Assembly (NCBI GenBank): GCA_947489445.1
Contig: CANLDN010000004.1
Span: 62,001 to 126,000, forward strand
DNA from: an uncultured Paracoccaceae bacterium
GTDB lineage: Bacteria; Pseudomonadota; Alphaproteobacteria; Rhodobacterales; Rhodobacteraceae
Length of the DNA: 64,000 nucleotides
Reading direction: 5' to 3'
Made by a program: the position numbers and the translations under genes. Position 1 is the first letter of the stretch. Every line of letters begins with the position of its first letter. Below, piece after piece: positions 36,860-45,490 of this stretch. The notes under the pieces are model-generated. The model was given only the letters and a program-made list of their open reading frames with translations, did not search any database and was not told where the DNA came from.

Positions 36860-36910
36860 TTGACAGCTAGGTCAACTTCATCAAGTGTGCACCTATCCAA
36901 AGCGCTTTGG
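36860..36910. promoter_or_regulatory. agl divergent control region: -35-like box, dyad and LacI operator
   Basis: CCAAAGCGCTTTGG (36897-36910) is a perfect 14-nt LacI-type palindrome 90 nt before aglE. TTGACA at 36860-36865 is a good -35 box for rightward transcription, though no clear -10 is seen. It overlaps a second dyad, TTGAC-AGCTAG-GTCAA (36860-36875). A repressor on the palindrome would block the start of the agl transcript. The whole gap from 36720 to 37000 holds no gene. Confidence 0.65.
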
Positions 36911-37000
36911 GGGCTTGTGATTCCGACGCGCAAGATGGAAATGAACGCACGTTAAGTGTAACTAAGTGGCGCGCAATTTGCGCGATTGGGAGGATGATCA

Positions 37001-38269
37001 ATGAAAATGAAACTGTATGCCGGTGTGGCAGCGGTTGCCCTGACTGCGGGTACAGCGCAGGCGGAACAAATTACGGTTTTTGGCCCCTGGCTTGGCCCTG
37101 ACCAAGAAAATGTTGAAAAGGTGTTGGGCGCATTTGCCGAAGCCTCTGGCCATGACGTGCGCTACACGGGCTCTGACAGCTTCGAGCAGCAGATCGTCAT
37201 TGACGCGGAGGCGGGATCCGCCCCGAACGTATCAGTATTTCCACAGCCCGGTCTGGCATCGGATATGGCTGGCCGTGGTTTCCTGACCCCATTGCGTGAT
37301 GGTACAGCGGAGTGGCTGGTTGAAAACTATGCTGCGGGTCAGTCCTGGGTCGATCTGGGAACCTATGCCGATGCCAGTGGTAATGATCAGTTGTTCGGAT
37401 TTTTCTACAAAGTCGATGTGAAATCGCTGGTCTGGTTTAGCCCGGAGAATTTTGAAGATGCAGGCTATGACGTGCCTGAAACGATGGAAGACCTGAAGGC
37501 GCTGACTGATCAGATTGTTGCTGATGGTGGCACACCATGGTGTATCGGTCTGGGTTCGGGTGGTGCGACAGGTTGGCCTGCGACCGACTGGGTCGAGGAC
37601 ATGATGCTGCGCACGCAGGAACCATCTGTCTATGACGCTTGGGTCAGCAATGAACTTCCGTTCGACGCACCTGAAGTTGTCGCAGCGATCGAAGAGTTCG
37701 GCGCATTCGCCCGCAATGATGCCTATGTGGCTGGTGGTGCCGGTGCGGTTGCCACAACTGACTTCCGCGATAGCCCCAAGGGCATGTTCGCCTCACCACC
37801 GCAGTGCTACATGCACCGTCAGGCATCATTCATTCCGGCTTTCTTCCCTGAAGGGACCGAAGTGGGCGAGGATGTCGATTTCTTCTACTTCCCGGCTTAC
37901 GCGGAGAAGGATCTGGGTTCCCCGGTTCTGGGTGCTGGCACGCTTTGGGCCATCACAAATGAGAATGAAGCAGCCCACGAGTTGATGGCATTCCTGCAGA
38001 CGCCAGAAGCACATGAGATCTGGATGGGTCTTGGTGGTTTCCTGACACCACATAAAGGTGTGGACAGCGGGGCCTTTAGCGATCCGACCCTTGGCAAGAT
38101 GAATGACATCCTGCTGGGTGCGACCACATTCCGCTTTGACGCATCTGACCTGATGCCAGGCGGTGTGGGTGCAGGTTCGTTCTGGACAGGCATGGTTGAC
38201 TATGCTGGTGGCAAGGACGCAAGCGCCGTCGCGGCCGAAATCCAGGCATCCTGGGATTCGCTCAAGTAA
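37001..38269 (+). CDS. aglE: Alpha-glucoside ABC transporter, substrate-binding protein
   Basis: Periplasmic receptor of the AglEFGK importer. The signal peptide is residues 1-22 (KLYAGVAAVALTAGTAQA-E cleavage expected). The mature protein is a cluster B/D-type extracellular sugar-binding fold, with the landmarks GPDQENVEKVLGAFAEASGHDV near the N-terminus, CIGLGSGGATGWPATDWVE and FPEGTEVGEDVDFFYFP. GGGAGGATGATCA ahead of ATG 37001 gives a strong ribosome site. First gene of aglEFGAK, followed by a stable hairpin that may keep its mRNA more abundant than the permease part. Confidence 0.94.
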   Translation: MKMKLYAGVAAVALTAGTAQAEQITVFGPWLGPDQENVEKVLGAFAEASGHDVRYTGSDSFEQQIVIDAEAGSAPNVSVFPQPGLASDMAGRGFLTPLRDGTAEWLVENYAAGQSWVDLGTYADASGNDQLFGFFYKVDVKSLVWFSPENFEDAGYDVPETMEDLKALTDQIVADGGTPWCIGLGSGGATGWPATDWVEDMMLRTQEPSVYDAWVSNELPFDAPEVVAAIEEFGAFARNDAYVAGGAGAVATTDFRDSPKGMFASPPQCYMHRQASFIPAFFPEGTEVGEDVDFFYFPAYAEKDLGSPVLGAGTLWAITNENEAAHELMAFLQTPEAHEIWMGLGGFLTPHKGVDSGAFSDPTLGKMNDILLGATTFRFDASDLMPGGVGAGSFWTGMVDYAGGKDASAVAAEIQASWDSLK

Positions 38270-38290
38270 GCCAATCGGCTGATACGTTTG

Positions 38291-38315
38291 GGGCAGCCCG
38301 GCCACCGGGCTGTCT
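38291..38315 (+). terminator. Stable hairpin between aglE and aglF
   Basis: CAGCCCGG (38294-38301), loop CCA, CCGGGCTG (38305-38312), extended by one further G-C and G-T pairs. No T tract follows, so it is more likely an mRNA-stabilising or partial-termination hairpin that sets binding-protein expression above permease expression. Confidence 0.6.
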
Positions 38316-38347
38316 CCCAATAATTACATAGCCTTAGGGAGGGGACT

Positions 38348-39598
38348 ATGCATCCAGCGTTACTTGGTCTTGTGACCATCGTGATTGGTGTTGGCGGTTG
38401 TGTGGGGTATTTTTACTTTTCCAACCTTGTTCTCGACAAATTCATCTTTCCTGCCAAAGGAACAGATGCGGGTCGGAACATAAATCGCGCCAATATGGTC
38501 CGCCCCTGGCTTTTCCTTTTTCCCGCAATTCTGGCCCTCGGCATGTATCTGGCCTATCCGGTCATTGCGACGCTTTGGTATTCGGTGTCAGAACGTCAGG
38601 TGATTGATGGCGAGCAGGTCAATGTCTTTGTCGGTCTTGCCAATTACAGCCAGATGTTCGGTGAGACCAAGTTCTGGGAAGCGATGCGCAACAACATGCT
38701 TTGGTTGATTGTGGTGCCTGCCGCGTCTACGGCGTTTGGTTTGCTGGCGGCCCAACTGACCGACCGGATCAAATGGGGTAGCTTCGCCAAATCCCTGATC
38801 TTTATGCCGATGGCGATTTCATTCGTGGGTGCGGCTGTTATCTTTAAGCTGATCTATGACACTCGTCCTGTAGACCAGAACCAGATCGGCGTGCTGAATG
38901 CGGTTTGGTTACAGTTTGATGGCGGCATTGGGTCGTTTTTGATCCTGCGGCTGGTGCCGATTGCGACCCTGCTGTGTTTTGCTGCCCTAGTGGCCTATAC
39001 GGCTTGGCTGTTCCTCAAGCCGCTCATCAAATCGCAGGGAGAGCGTTACAATGCTTGGACCTTGCCTCTGCGTGTTTTGATCGGGCTGGGTGGTGCCTAT
39101 CTGATTTTCCTTTCATTCCGCTCGATCCTGAGCCTTCTTACCGCGTCCTTCCCGTATGGTGAGGCGCAGACATGGCTGACGATTCCGTTCTGGAATTCGT
39201 TTTTCCTGATGATCGTGTTGATCTGGATCCAGACCGGTTTTGCGATGGTGATCCTGTCAGCCGCCTTGCGCGGGATTCCGGAGGAAACGGTCGAAGCGGC
39301 CATTGTCGATGGCGCCAACCCATTTCAGGTCTTCTTCAAGATCAAGATGCCACAGATTGCGGGTACGATCGTGGTGGTCTGGACGACCATCACGCTGGTG
39401 GTTCTCAAGGTCTTCGACATCGTTTTCGCCATGACCAACGGTCAGTGGGAAACGCAGGTGCTAGCGAATTACATGTTCGACAAGCTGTTCCGTGCCAACG
39501 ACTGGGGCGTGGGGTCGGCCAGTGCGATGATCATCATGTTGCTGGTCAGCCCGATCCTTGTCTGGAACGTCTACAACGCCCGTAAGGAGATGCGCTGA
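38348..39598 (+). CDS. aglF: Alpha-glucoside ABC transporter, permease
   Basis: Integral membrane component of the Agl importer, MalF-like, 416 residues with about eight hydrophobic segments, including an extra N-terminal helix (residues 3-25). The cytoplasmic EAA loop that contacts the ATPase reads EAAIVDGANPFQVFFKIKMP near residue 320. A periplasmic stretch of about 40 residues after the second helix (VSERQVIDGEQVNVFVGL) is typical of the family. The gene has its own ATG 38348 after GGGAGGGGAC, and its TGA overlaps the aglG ATG (TGATG). Confidence 0.94.
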   Translation: MHPALLGLVTIVIGVGGCVGYFYFSNLVLDKFIFPAKGTDAGRNINRANMVRPWLFLFPAILALGMYLAYPVIATLWYSVSERQVIDGEQVNVFVGLANYSQMFGETKFWEAMRNNMLWLIVVPAASTAFGLLAAQLTDRIKWGSFAKSLIFMPMAISFVGAAVIFKLIYDTRPVDQNQIGVLNAVWLQFDGGIGSFLILRLVPIATLLCFAALVAYTAWLFLKPLIKSQGERYNAWTLPLRVLIGLGGAYLIFLSFRSILSLLTASFPYGEAQTWLTIPFWNSFFLMIVLIWIQTGFAMVILSAALRGIPEETVEAAIVDGANPFQVFFKIKMPQIAGTIVVVWTTITLVVLKVFDIVFAMTNGQWETQVLANYMFDKLFRANDWGVGSASAMIIMLLVSPILVWNVYNARKEMR

Positions 39599-40752
39599 TG
39601 GATAATATTGCTGGCAGCAAGTCGAGCCTTGGCTGGGCGGTGCAAATCTCGGTCGTGCTTTTGGTGGCCTTGTGGCTATTCCCTACGGTCGGTCTGTTGG
39701 TGTCGTCCTTCCGGACGTCGGACCAGATTTCAAGTTCCGGTTGGTGGCAATCGCTGTTCCCGACCGAACAAAACCTGACACTGCGAACGGCTGATCCGGA
39801 TGATGATGGCGCACAGCAGTTGATTGATGGGGTCTATACAGTCTCTGGCAACCTCTTTGGTGAGGCAGGGGACGCGGATATCAGCGTTTGGGGCACATCG
39901 TCCCGCGCGATTGACATCTATACGCCCGGCGACACGGCTGAGTTGAATGACGGTGAAACGATCACGGTACAGGCAAACGGTGATTATGTCTGGACCAGTC
40001 CGACAGAGCTTTCTGGACGGGGGCAGCGCGCCTTTGTCACGGCTGAGACGCCGCCTGACTTCACATTGGAAAACTATCAACAGGTTCTGCTGAGCGATAA
40101 TGCGACCGACAGTATGGCCAAGGCGTTCTTCAACACGCTGACCGTGACCATCCCGGCAACGATCATTCCCATCGTGATCGCGGCCTTTGCGGCCTATGCG
40201 TTGGCCTGGATGGATTTTCCGGGGCGTGCCATTCTGATCGCCATGGTGGTTGGCCTGTTGGTTGTGCCACTGCAATTGGCGCTGATCCCGTTACTTAAGC
40301 TGCATTTGGATATCGGCATCGGCAAGGGGTATTTAGGGACCTGGATGGCCCATACGGGGTTCGGGTTACCGCTCGCGATCTACCTATTGCGCAACTACAT
40401 GGTGGGTTTGCCGCGTGACATCATCGAAAACGCCAAGGTGGACGGGGCCACGGATTTCCAGATATTCACCAAGATCATCCTGCCGCTGTCTTTCCCGGCA
40501 CTCGCGTCATTTGCGATCTTCCAGTTCCTGTGGACGTGGAATGACCTGCTGGTGGCAAAGGTGTTCCTGATCGATGCGACCGGTGAAACGACCGTGATGA
40601 CCAACCAGATCGTGGAGCTTTTGGGCACGCGGGGTGGCAACTGGGAAATTCTGGCCACGGCGGCCTTTGTTTCCATCGCGGTGCCTTTGGTCGTCTTCTT
40701 TGCAATGCAGAAATATCTGGTGCGCGGTCTGTTGGCCGGCTCCGTAAAATAA
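39598..40752 (+). CDS. aglG: Alpha-glucoside ABC transporter, permease
   Basis: MalG-like second permease, 384 residues. The first membrane helix (about 13-36) is followed by a large periplasmic insert of about 110 residues (roughly 38-150) that is rich in Asp, Gly and Thr and seems specific to Agl-type systems; five further helices follow. The EAA loop is ENAKVDGATDFQIFTKIILP near residue 280. ATG 39598 shares a base with the aglF stop. It ends 13 nt before the aglA start, in the same operon. Confidence 0.94.
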   Translation: MDNIAGSKSSLGWAVQISVVLLVALWLFPTVGLLVSSFRTSDQISSSGWWQSLFPTEQNLTLRTADPDDDGAQQLIDGVYTVSGNLFGEAGDADISVWGTSSRAIDIYTPGDTAELNDGETITVQANGDYVWTSPTELSGRGQRAFVTAETPPDFTLENYQQVLLSDNATDSMAKAFFNTLTVTIPATIIPIVIAAFAAYALAWMDFPGRAILIAMVVGLLVVPLQLALIPLLKLHLDIGIGKGYLGTWMAHTGFGLPLAIYLLRNYMVGLPRDIIENAKVDGATDFQIFTKIILPLSFPALASFAIFQFLWTWNDLLVAKVFLIDATGETTVMTNQIVELLGTRGGNWEILATAAFVSIAVPLVVFFAMQKYLVRGLLAGSVK

Positions 40753-40765
40753 AGGAAAAGCATTG

Positions 40766-42412
40766 ATGAACGTGGCTGCGATGCCCCAGCGCGATATTGC
40801 GCTTGATAAAGATTGGTGGCGTGGCGCGGTGATCTATCAGATCTATCCGCGCAGCTATCAGGACAGCAATGGTGATGGAGTGGGAGACTTGCTGGGCATT
40901 GTCCAGCGGCTGCCTTACATCGCCTCGCTGGGGGTTGATGCGATCTGGATATCGCCGTTCTTCATGTCGCCTATGAAAGATTTCGGATACGACGTCAGTG
41001 ACTATTGCGACGTTGATCCGATGTTTGGTTCATTGGCTGATTTTGATGCGGTGGTGGAAACGGCGCACAGGCTGGGCATCCGGGTCATGATCGATCTGGT
41101 GTTGAGCCATACCAGTGACGCGCATCCATGGTTTGGTGAAAGCCGGGCAAATCGTACCAATGACAAAGCCAATTGGTATGTCTGGGCTGACCCCAAGCCG
41201 GACGGCACCCCGCCCAACAACTGGTTGTCGATTTTTGGCGGTTCTGGTTGGCAGTGGGATGCGCGGCGCGAGCAGTATTATCTGCATAATTTCCTTGTCT
41301 CGCAGCCCGATCTGAACTTTCACGAACCAGCCGTGCAAGAGGCGCTTCTGGATGTGGCACGGTTCTGGCTGAACCGCGGCTGTGACGGGTTCCGGCTGGA
41401 TACCATCAATTTCTACATGCATGATGCGGAGCTGCGCGATAACCCGGCTTTGCCGCCTGAAAAGCGTAATGCCAACATTGCGCCGTCGGTGAACCCCTAT
41501 AACCATCAAGAACACCTTTACGACAAGAATCACCCGGATAACTTGAAGTTTCTGGCGCGGTTGCGCGAGGTGATGGAACCTTACGGTGCTGCCGCCGTGG
41601 GCGAGGTGGGCGATGCCCAGTTGGGGCTGGAGATCATGGGCCAGTATACCGCTGGCGATGACCTGATGCAGATGTGCTATGCCTTTGAGTTTCTGGCAAA
41701 GGATCAGCCAACGGCGGACCGGATTGTGCATGTGATGAACCGGGTGGACGAGGTTGCCGCCGATGGCTGGGCGTGTTGGGCGTTTTCCAATCATGATGTC
41801 ATGCGCCATGCATCCCGCTGGAACCTGCCACCGGCTGCCCAACGCATGTTTGCCACGCTGATCATGTGCTTGCGCGGATCGGTCTGCCTGTATCAGGGCG
41901 AGGAGCTGGGTCTGCCGGAGGCCGATGTTGCGTTCGAGGATCTGCAAGACCCCTACGGCATCGAGTTCTGGCCAGAGTTCAAGGGCCGTGATGGCTGTCG
42001 AACACCGATGGTTTGGGAGCCGAGTAACCAGAATGGTGGATTTTCGGCCGCGAAACCATGGCTACCGGTGGCATCTGATCATCTGCATATGTCCGTCGCA
42101 ACCCAAGAGGATGAGCCGGGCGCGTTGTTGCACCATTATCGCAAGGCGATCGCGTTCCGTCATACGCATCCAGCGCTGAGTGTTGGCGATCATGATGGAT
42201 TGCGCGCCAAGGGCGACGTTGTGTATTTCACCCGGACATCGGGTGATCAGACGATTTTCTGCGCATTTAACGTCAGCGAAACACCATCCGATTTTGACCT
42301 GCCCGGAGGAGAATGGACACCGATTGGTGCCGAATTGGGCAGTGCGCATGTATCTGCGGATGGACGATTGCATCTTGGGCCTTGGCAGGTTTGCCTCGCG
42401 CTTAAACGATGA
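40766..42412 (+). CDS. aglA: Alpha-glucosidase, glycoside hydrolase family 13
   Basis: Cytoplasmic exo-acting alpha-glucosidase of the oligo-1,6-glucosidase-like GH13 subgroup; it hydrolyses imported sucrose, maltose or trehalose-type glucosides. Conserved regions are QIYPRSYQDSNGDGVGDLLG, the nucleophile Asp212 in GFRLDTINF, the acid/base Glu280 in AVGEVGD and the transition-state stabiliser Asp344 in FSNHDVMRH. No signal peptide. ATG 40766 follows AAAGGAAAAG; the TTG at 40763 is less likely. It is the fourth gene of aglEFGAK. Confidence 0.95.
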   Translation: MNVAAMPQRDIALDKDWWRGAVIYQIYPRSYQDSNGDGVGDLLGIVQRLPYIASLGVDAIWISPFFMSPMKDFGYDVSDYCDVDPMFGSLADFDAVVETAHRLGIRVMIDLVLSHTSDAHPWFGESRANRTNDKANWYVWADPKPDGTPPNNWLSIFGGSGWQWDARREQYYLHNFLVSQPDLNFHEPAVQEALLDVARFWLNRGCDGFRLDTINFYMHDAELRDNPALPPEKRNANIAPSVNPYNHQEHLYDKNHPDNLKFLARLREVMEPYGAAAVGEVGDAQLGLEIMGQYTAGDDLMQMCYAFEFLAKDQPTADRIVHVMNRVDEVAADGWACWAFSNHDVMRHASRWNLPPAAQRMFATLIMCLRGSVCLYQGEELGLPEADVAFEDLQDPYGIEFWPEFKGRDGCRTPMVWEPSNQNGGFSAAKPWLPVASDHLHMSVATQEDEPGALLHHYRKAIAFRHTHPALSVGDHDGLRAKGDVVYFTRTSGDQTIFCAFNVSETPSDFDLPGGEWTPIGAELGSAHVSADGRLHLGPWQVCLALKR

Positions 42413-42433
42413 GAATATGAAGGGGAGTGAGAC

Positions 42434-43525
42434 ATGGCTGATCTGAAACTGGTGGATGTTGCCAAGACCTATGGCGGCACCGTGGATGTGCTCAAGAACA
42501 TCAACCTCGACATCAAGCAGGGTGAGCTGATTGTCTTTGTCGGGCCCTCGGGTTGCGGCAAGTCCACGCTGTTGCGGATGATCGCGGGGTTGGAGAAGAT
42601 CACCGGCGGGACGCTGGAAATTGATGGGCAATTGGTCAACGACGTGCCACCCGCACAGCGCGGCATCGCCATGGTGTTCCAGTCCTACGCACTTTATCCG
42701 CATATGACGGTGCGCGATAACATGTCGTTTGCGCTGAAACTGGCCAAGAAATCGCCTGAAGAAATCGATGCTGCCGTGGGTAAAGCGGCCAAGATATTGC
42801 AGTTGGACGAATATTTGGATCGTCTGCCCAAGGCCCTGTCAGGTGGCCAGCGTCAGCGGGTCGCCATTGGCCGGTCGATTGTGCGGGATCCGAAAGTGTA
42901 TTTGTTTGATGAACCGCTCTCAAACCTTGACGCCGCCCTGCGCGTGGCGACCCGGATTGAGATTGCACAGCTCAAGGAGTCGATGCCGGAAAGCACGATG
43001 ATCTATGTGACACATGATCAGGTCGAGGCGATGACATTGGCGTCGCGTATTGTGGTCTTGGCGAATAAGGGGATTGCGCAGGTCGGTTCACCTTTGCAGC
43101 TTTATGAACGGCCAGAGAATGAGTTTGTGGCCCAGTTCATCGGCTCGCCCTCGATGAATCTGCTCTCTGGCGAGATCGTGGAGACAGGCACAGAGACGAC
43201 AGTGAAACTTGATGGCGGTGGTATGGTGAAATCTGCGGTGCCAACCCAAGACTCTGACAAGGGGTTGAAGGTCAATGTCGGCATCCGCCCAGAGGACATG
43301 ATTGAAAGCAAAGGCGACGATTATGCATTTGAAGGAAAGGTGAATATCACCGAGGCCTTAGGTGAGGTGACGCTTCTTTATTTTGATAAAGTGGGCGACA
43401 ACGACGCAGTTGTCGGCAAGCTGCCCGGCATTCATGCCGATCTGCGCGGTAAATCCGTACGCATGTCGGCGAGCGCTGACAAGGTGCAGGTCTTTCACAA
43501 CGGGCAGTCGCTCTATTATCGCTAA
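42434..43525 (+). CDS. aglK: Alpha-glucoside ABC transporter, ATP-binding protein
   Basis: MalK-type ATPase, 363 residues. Walker A GPSGCGKSTLL at about residues 37-47, the signature ALSGGQRQRVAIGRS near 133, Walker B VYLFDEPLSNLDAALR just after, and the H-loop VTHDQVEAM. The C-terminal 130 residues form the TOBE/MalK-like regulatory domain (ENEFVAQFIGSPSMNLL, VGIRPEDM). It energises AglF/AglG. ATG 42434 follows AGGGGAGTG. A strong hairpin with a T tract follows the stop, closing the operon. Confidence 0.96.
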   Translation: MADLKLVDVAKTYGGTVDVLKNINLDIKQGELIVFVGPSGCGKSTLLRMIAGLEKITGGTLEIDGQLVNDVPPAQRGIAMVFQSYALYPHMTVRDNMSFALKLAKKSPEEIDAAVGKAAKILQLDEYLDRLPKALSGGQRQRVAIGRSIVRDPKVYLFDEPLSNLDAALRVATRIEIAQLKESMPESTMIYVTHDQVEAMTLASRIVVLANKGIAQVGSPLQLYERPENEFVAQFIGSPSMNLLSGEIVETGTETTVKLDGGGMVKSAVPTQDSDKGLKVNVGIRPEDMIESKGDDYAFEGKVNITEALGEVTLLYFDKVGDNDAVVGKLPGIHADLRGKSVRMSASADKVQVFHNGQSLYYR

Positions 43526-43544
43526 ATGATCCAGACTTGTCGGG

Positions 43545-43582
43545 ATCGCGCTGATGTGATGGCATCGGCGCGATTTCTTTTT
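43545..43582 (+). terminator. Intrinsic terminator after aglK
   Basis: ATCGCGC (43545-43551) pairs with GCGCGAT (43568-43574), with a second pairing GATG/CATC inside the loop, followed directly by TTCTTTTT (43575-43582). The T tract runs into the GGGAGGAG ribosome site of the next gene, so that gene is either made by read-through or from a start inside the terminator. Confidence 0.75.
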
Positions 43583-43595
43583 GGGAGGAGCCCTT

Positions 43596-44363
43596 ATGAA
43601 ACTGCCTGAAAACACGTTGAAAAAAGCGCTCATGGCCGGGCAGGTGCAGTATGGTCTTTGGCTTGCATCGGGGTCCCCGGTTCTGGCTGAGATCGCGGGT
43701 GGCGTCGGCTTTGACTGGTGCCTGATTGATGGCGAACACGGTCCCAACATGATCCCCGACATATTGCCACAACTGCAAGCGCTTGAGGCTGCGGGCACCC
43801 AAGCCGTGGTGCGCATCGCCAGCGCAGAGGTGTGGATGGTCAAGCAGGTGCTTGATCTGGGATGCCAGACAGTGCTGGTGCCAATGGTCGATGATGAGGA
43901 AAAGGCGGATGAGATGGCGCGCGCAATGCGTTACCCGCCGGACGGGATCAGGGGGATGGGGGCCGTTCTTGCGCGCGCCTCGCGTTATGGGGCGATTGCG
44001 GATTATCCGCATGCGGCGAATGCTGAGGTCTGTCTTTTGGTGCAGGCCGAAAGTGCGAAAGCGGTCGACAATATCGACGCGATTGCCGCGACCGAAGGTG
44101 TCGACGGCGTGTTCGTTGGCCCGGCGGACTTGTCAGCGGATATGGGCTATCCCGGCCAGCCGGACCACCCCGATGTCGAGGCTGCGATTGATCATCTGAT
44201 CAAGCGGACCGTGGCGGCGGGCAAGATCGCGGGGATCATTACCTTTGATGACACCCGCTTTGCAGAATACGCTGCGAAAGGCGTCACCTTTTTGGGGGTG
44301 GGTGGTGATACCGCGCTCTTGGGCGCCACGCTGCGTGGATTGATCCAGCGGGCGCGGCAGTAG
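43596..44363 (+). CDS. HpcH/HpaI-family class II aldolase
   Basis: Metal-dependent aldolase that cleaves 2-keto-3-deoxy (or 4-hydroxy-2-oxo) acids to pyruvate and an aldehyde. The 255-residue protein shows GLWLASGSPVLAEIAGG, FDWCLIDGEHGP, AVVRIASAEVWMVKQVLDLG with the metal ligand region LVQAESAKAVDNIDAIAA, and VFVGPADLSADMG. ATG 43596 follows GGGAGGAG. Family members use HKHD, KDR or KDG-type substrates; placed just after the agl operon a role in sugar-acid breakdown is plausible but unproved. Ends in TAG. Confidence 0.9.
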   Translation: MKLPENTLKKALMAGQVQYGLWLASGSPVLAEIAGGVGFDWCLIDGEHGPNMIPDILPQLQALEAAGTQAVVRIASAEVWMVKQVLDLGCQTVLVPMVDDEEKADEMARAMRYPPDGIRGMGAVLARASRYGAIADYPHAANAEVCLLVQAESAKAVDNIDAIAATEGVDGVFVGPADLSADMGYPGQPDHPDVEAAIDHLIKRTVAAGKIAGIITFDDTRFAEYAAKGVTFLGVGGDTALLGATLRGLIQRARQ

Positions 44364-44365
44364 CA

Positions 44366-44410
44366 AATTTCTTCGAAGATATTTGTCCAGATTTTTTTTC
44401 AAAAATCTGG
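44366..44410. terminator. Bidirectional terminator between convergent genes
   Basis: CCAGATTTTT (44387-44396) pairs perfectly with AAAAATCTGG (44401-44410) around a TTTC loop; T and A tracts make it usable in both directions. Just before it lies a TTCTTCGAAGA palindrome (44370-44380) inside a longer imperfect dyad, AAATTTCTTCGAAGATATTT. The two converge on the stops of the aldolase and the methyltransferase. Confidence 0.75.
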
Positions 44411-44413
44411 TGT

Positions 44414-45481
44414 CTAGGCGCGACGACGGCGACCAGTGCGCGCGCGCCCTTCTCCCTCTTTGACCGGCGCGCGGTTAAAGCTGATCCATTGCCCCCCTGA
44501 CGGGTCGTTATCGGTCAGGAAATTGGCCGCGCGAATGGCCTCCATTTCTTTGCCTGCTTTCGCCTTGGTTGAGCCAAGCCCAAAGAGCGTGACAAAGGTC
44601 TCATCATCCATCCCCTCGGGCAGGATGATCCCCGCTGCCGCAATTTCTGCTTTCTTCTCGGCGATCTTCTTGGGTCCAACGGGCAACGCGATGGGGTTCA
44701 TGATGGCGGATGTCATGCCAGCGGTCATTGCCATGGGCAGGAAGGCATTGTTGATCCCGTGCCGATTGGGCAGGCCAAAGCTGATATTGGACGCGCCACA
44801 GGTCGTATTCACGCCCAATTCGTCGCGCAAACGCCGGACAAGGGTAAAGACTTGCAAGCCCGCCGTGGCCATCGCACCGATTGGCATAACCAGCGGATCG
44901 ACCACGATGTCATGGGCGGGGATGCCGAAATCAGCGGCGCGTTCCACGATCTTTTTGGCCACGGCGAAGCGGACATCCGGGTCTTCGCTGATCCCGGTGT
45001 CGTCATTCGAGATTGCCACGACTGGCACGTTGTATTTCTTGACAAGCGGCAGGACCAGTTCCAGCCGTTCCTCTTCCCCCGTGACAGAGTTTAGCAACGG
45101 GCGGCCTTCAGCTGCAGCCAGTCCGTTTTCCAACGCGCCCGGGACAGAACTGTCGATACAAAGCGGGATATCAACGACTGCCTGCACCCGCTTGACCAAT
45201 TCGGTCATGAGCGGAGGTTCGACAAAGTTGTTGTCGGCATAGCGCGGGTCTTCGGCCATCTTGTTGGAAAAGACGGCCCCCGAGTTCACATCCAGGACGT
45301 TGGCCCCGGCGGCGGCCTGCGCAATCGCATCCGCCTCTACCCGGCTGAAATCGCCGCGTTCCAGTTCCTCGGCCAGCACCTTGCGACCGGTGGGGTTGAT
45401 TCGCTCTCCGATCACGCAAAAGGGCTCGTCGAACCCGATGATGGCCGTCTTGGTTTTGGATTCGACGATCGTACGTGTCAT
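44414..45481 (-). CDS. Methyltetrahydrofolate-corrinoid methyltransferase (pterin-binding domain)
   Basis: A 355-residue protein with the dihydropteroate-synthase-like pterin-binding barrel used by AcsE/MtgA-type enzymes, which move methyl groups between corrinoid proteins and tetrahydrofolate. Landmarks are GERINPTGRKVLAEEL, NVLDVNSGAVF, LCIDSSVPGALENGL, NSVTGEEERLELVLPL and NISFGLPNRHGINNAFL. It has a basic tail (RARTGRRRRA). Nine bases after MetF-like gene in an operon with it and the small virulence-factor protein. The expected job is to pass methyl groups from a corrinoid to folate during methylamine or betaine breakdown. Ends in TAG. Confidence 0.87.
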   Translation of the reverse strand: MTRTIVESKTKTAIIGFDEPFCVIGERINPTGRKVLAEELERGDFSRVEADAIAQAAAGANVLDVNSGAVFSNKMAEDPRYADNNFVEPPLMTELVKRVQAVVDIPLCIDSSVPGALENGLAAAEGRPLLNSVTGEEERLELVLPLVKKYNVPVVAISNDDTGISEDPDVRFAVAKKIVERAADFGIPAHDIVVDPLVMPIGAMATAGLQVFTLVRRLRDELGVNTTCGASNISFGLPNRHGINNAFLPMAMTAGMTSAIMNPIALPVGPKKIAEKKAEIAAAGIILPEGMDDETFVTLFGLGSTKAKAGKEMEAIRAANFLTDNDPSGGQWISFNRAPVKEGEGRARTGRRRRA

Positions 45482-45490
45482 GAAAAGTCC

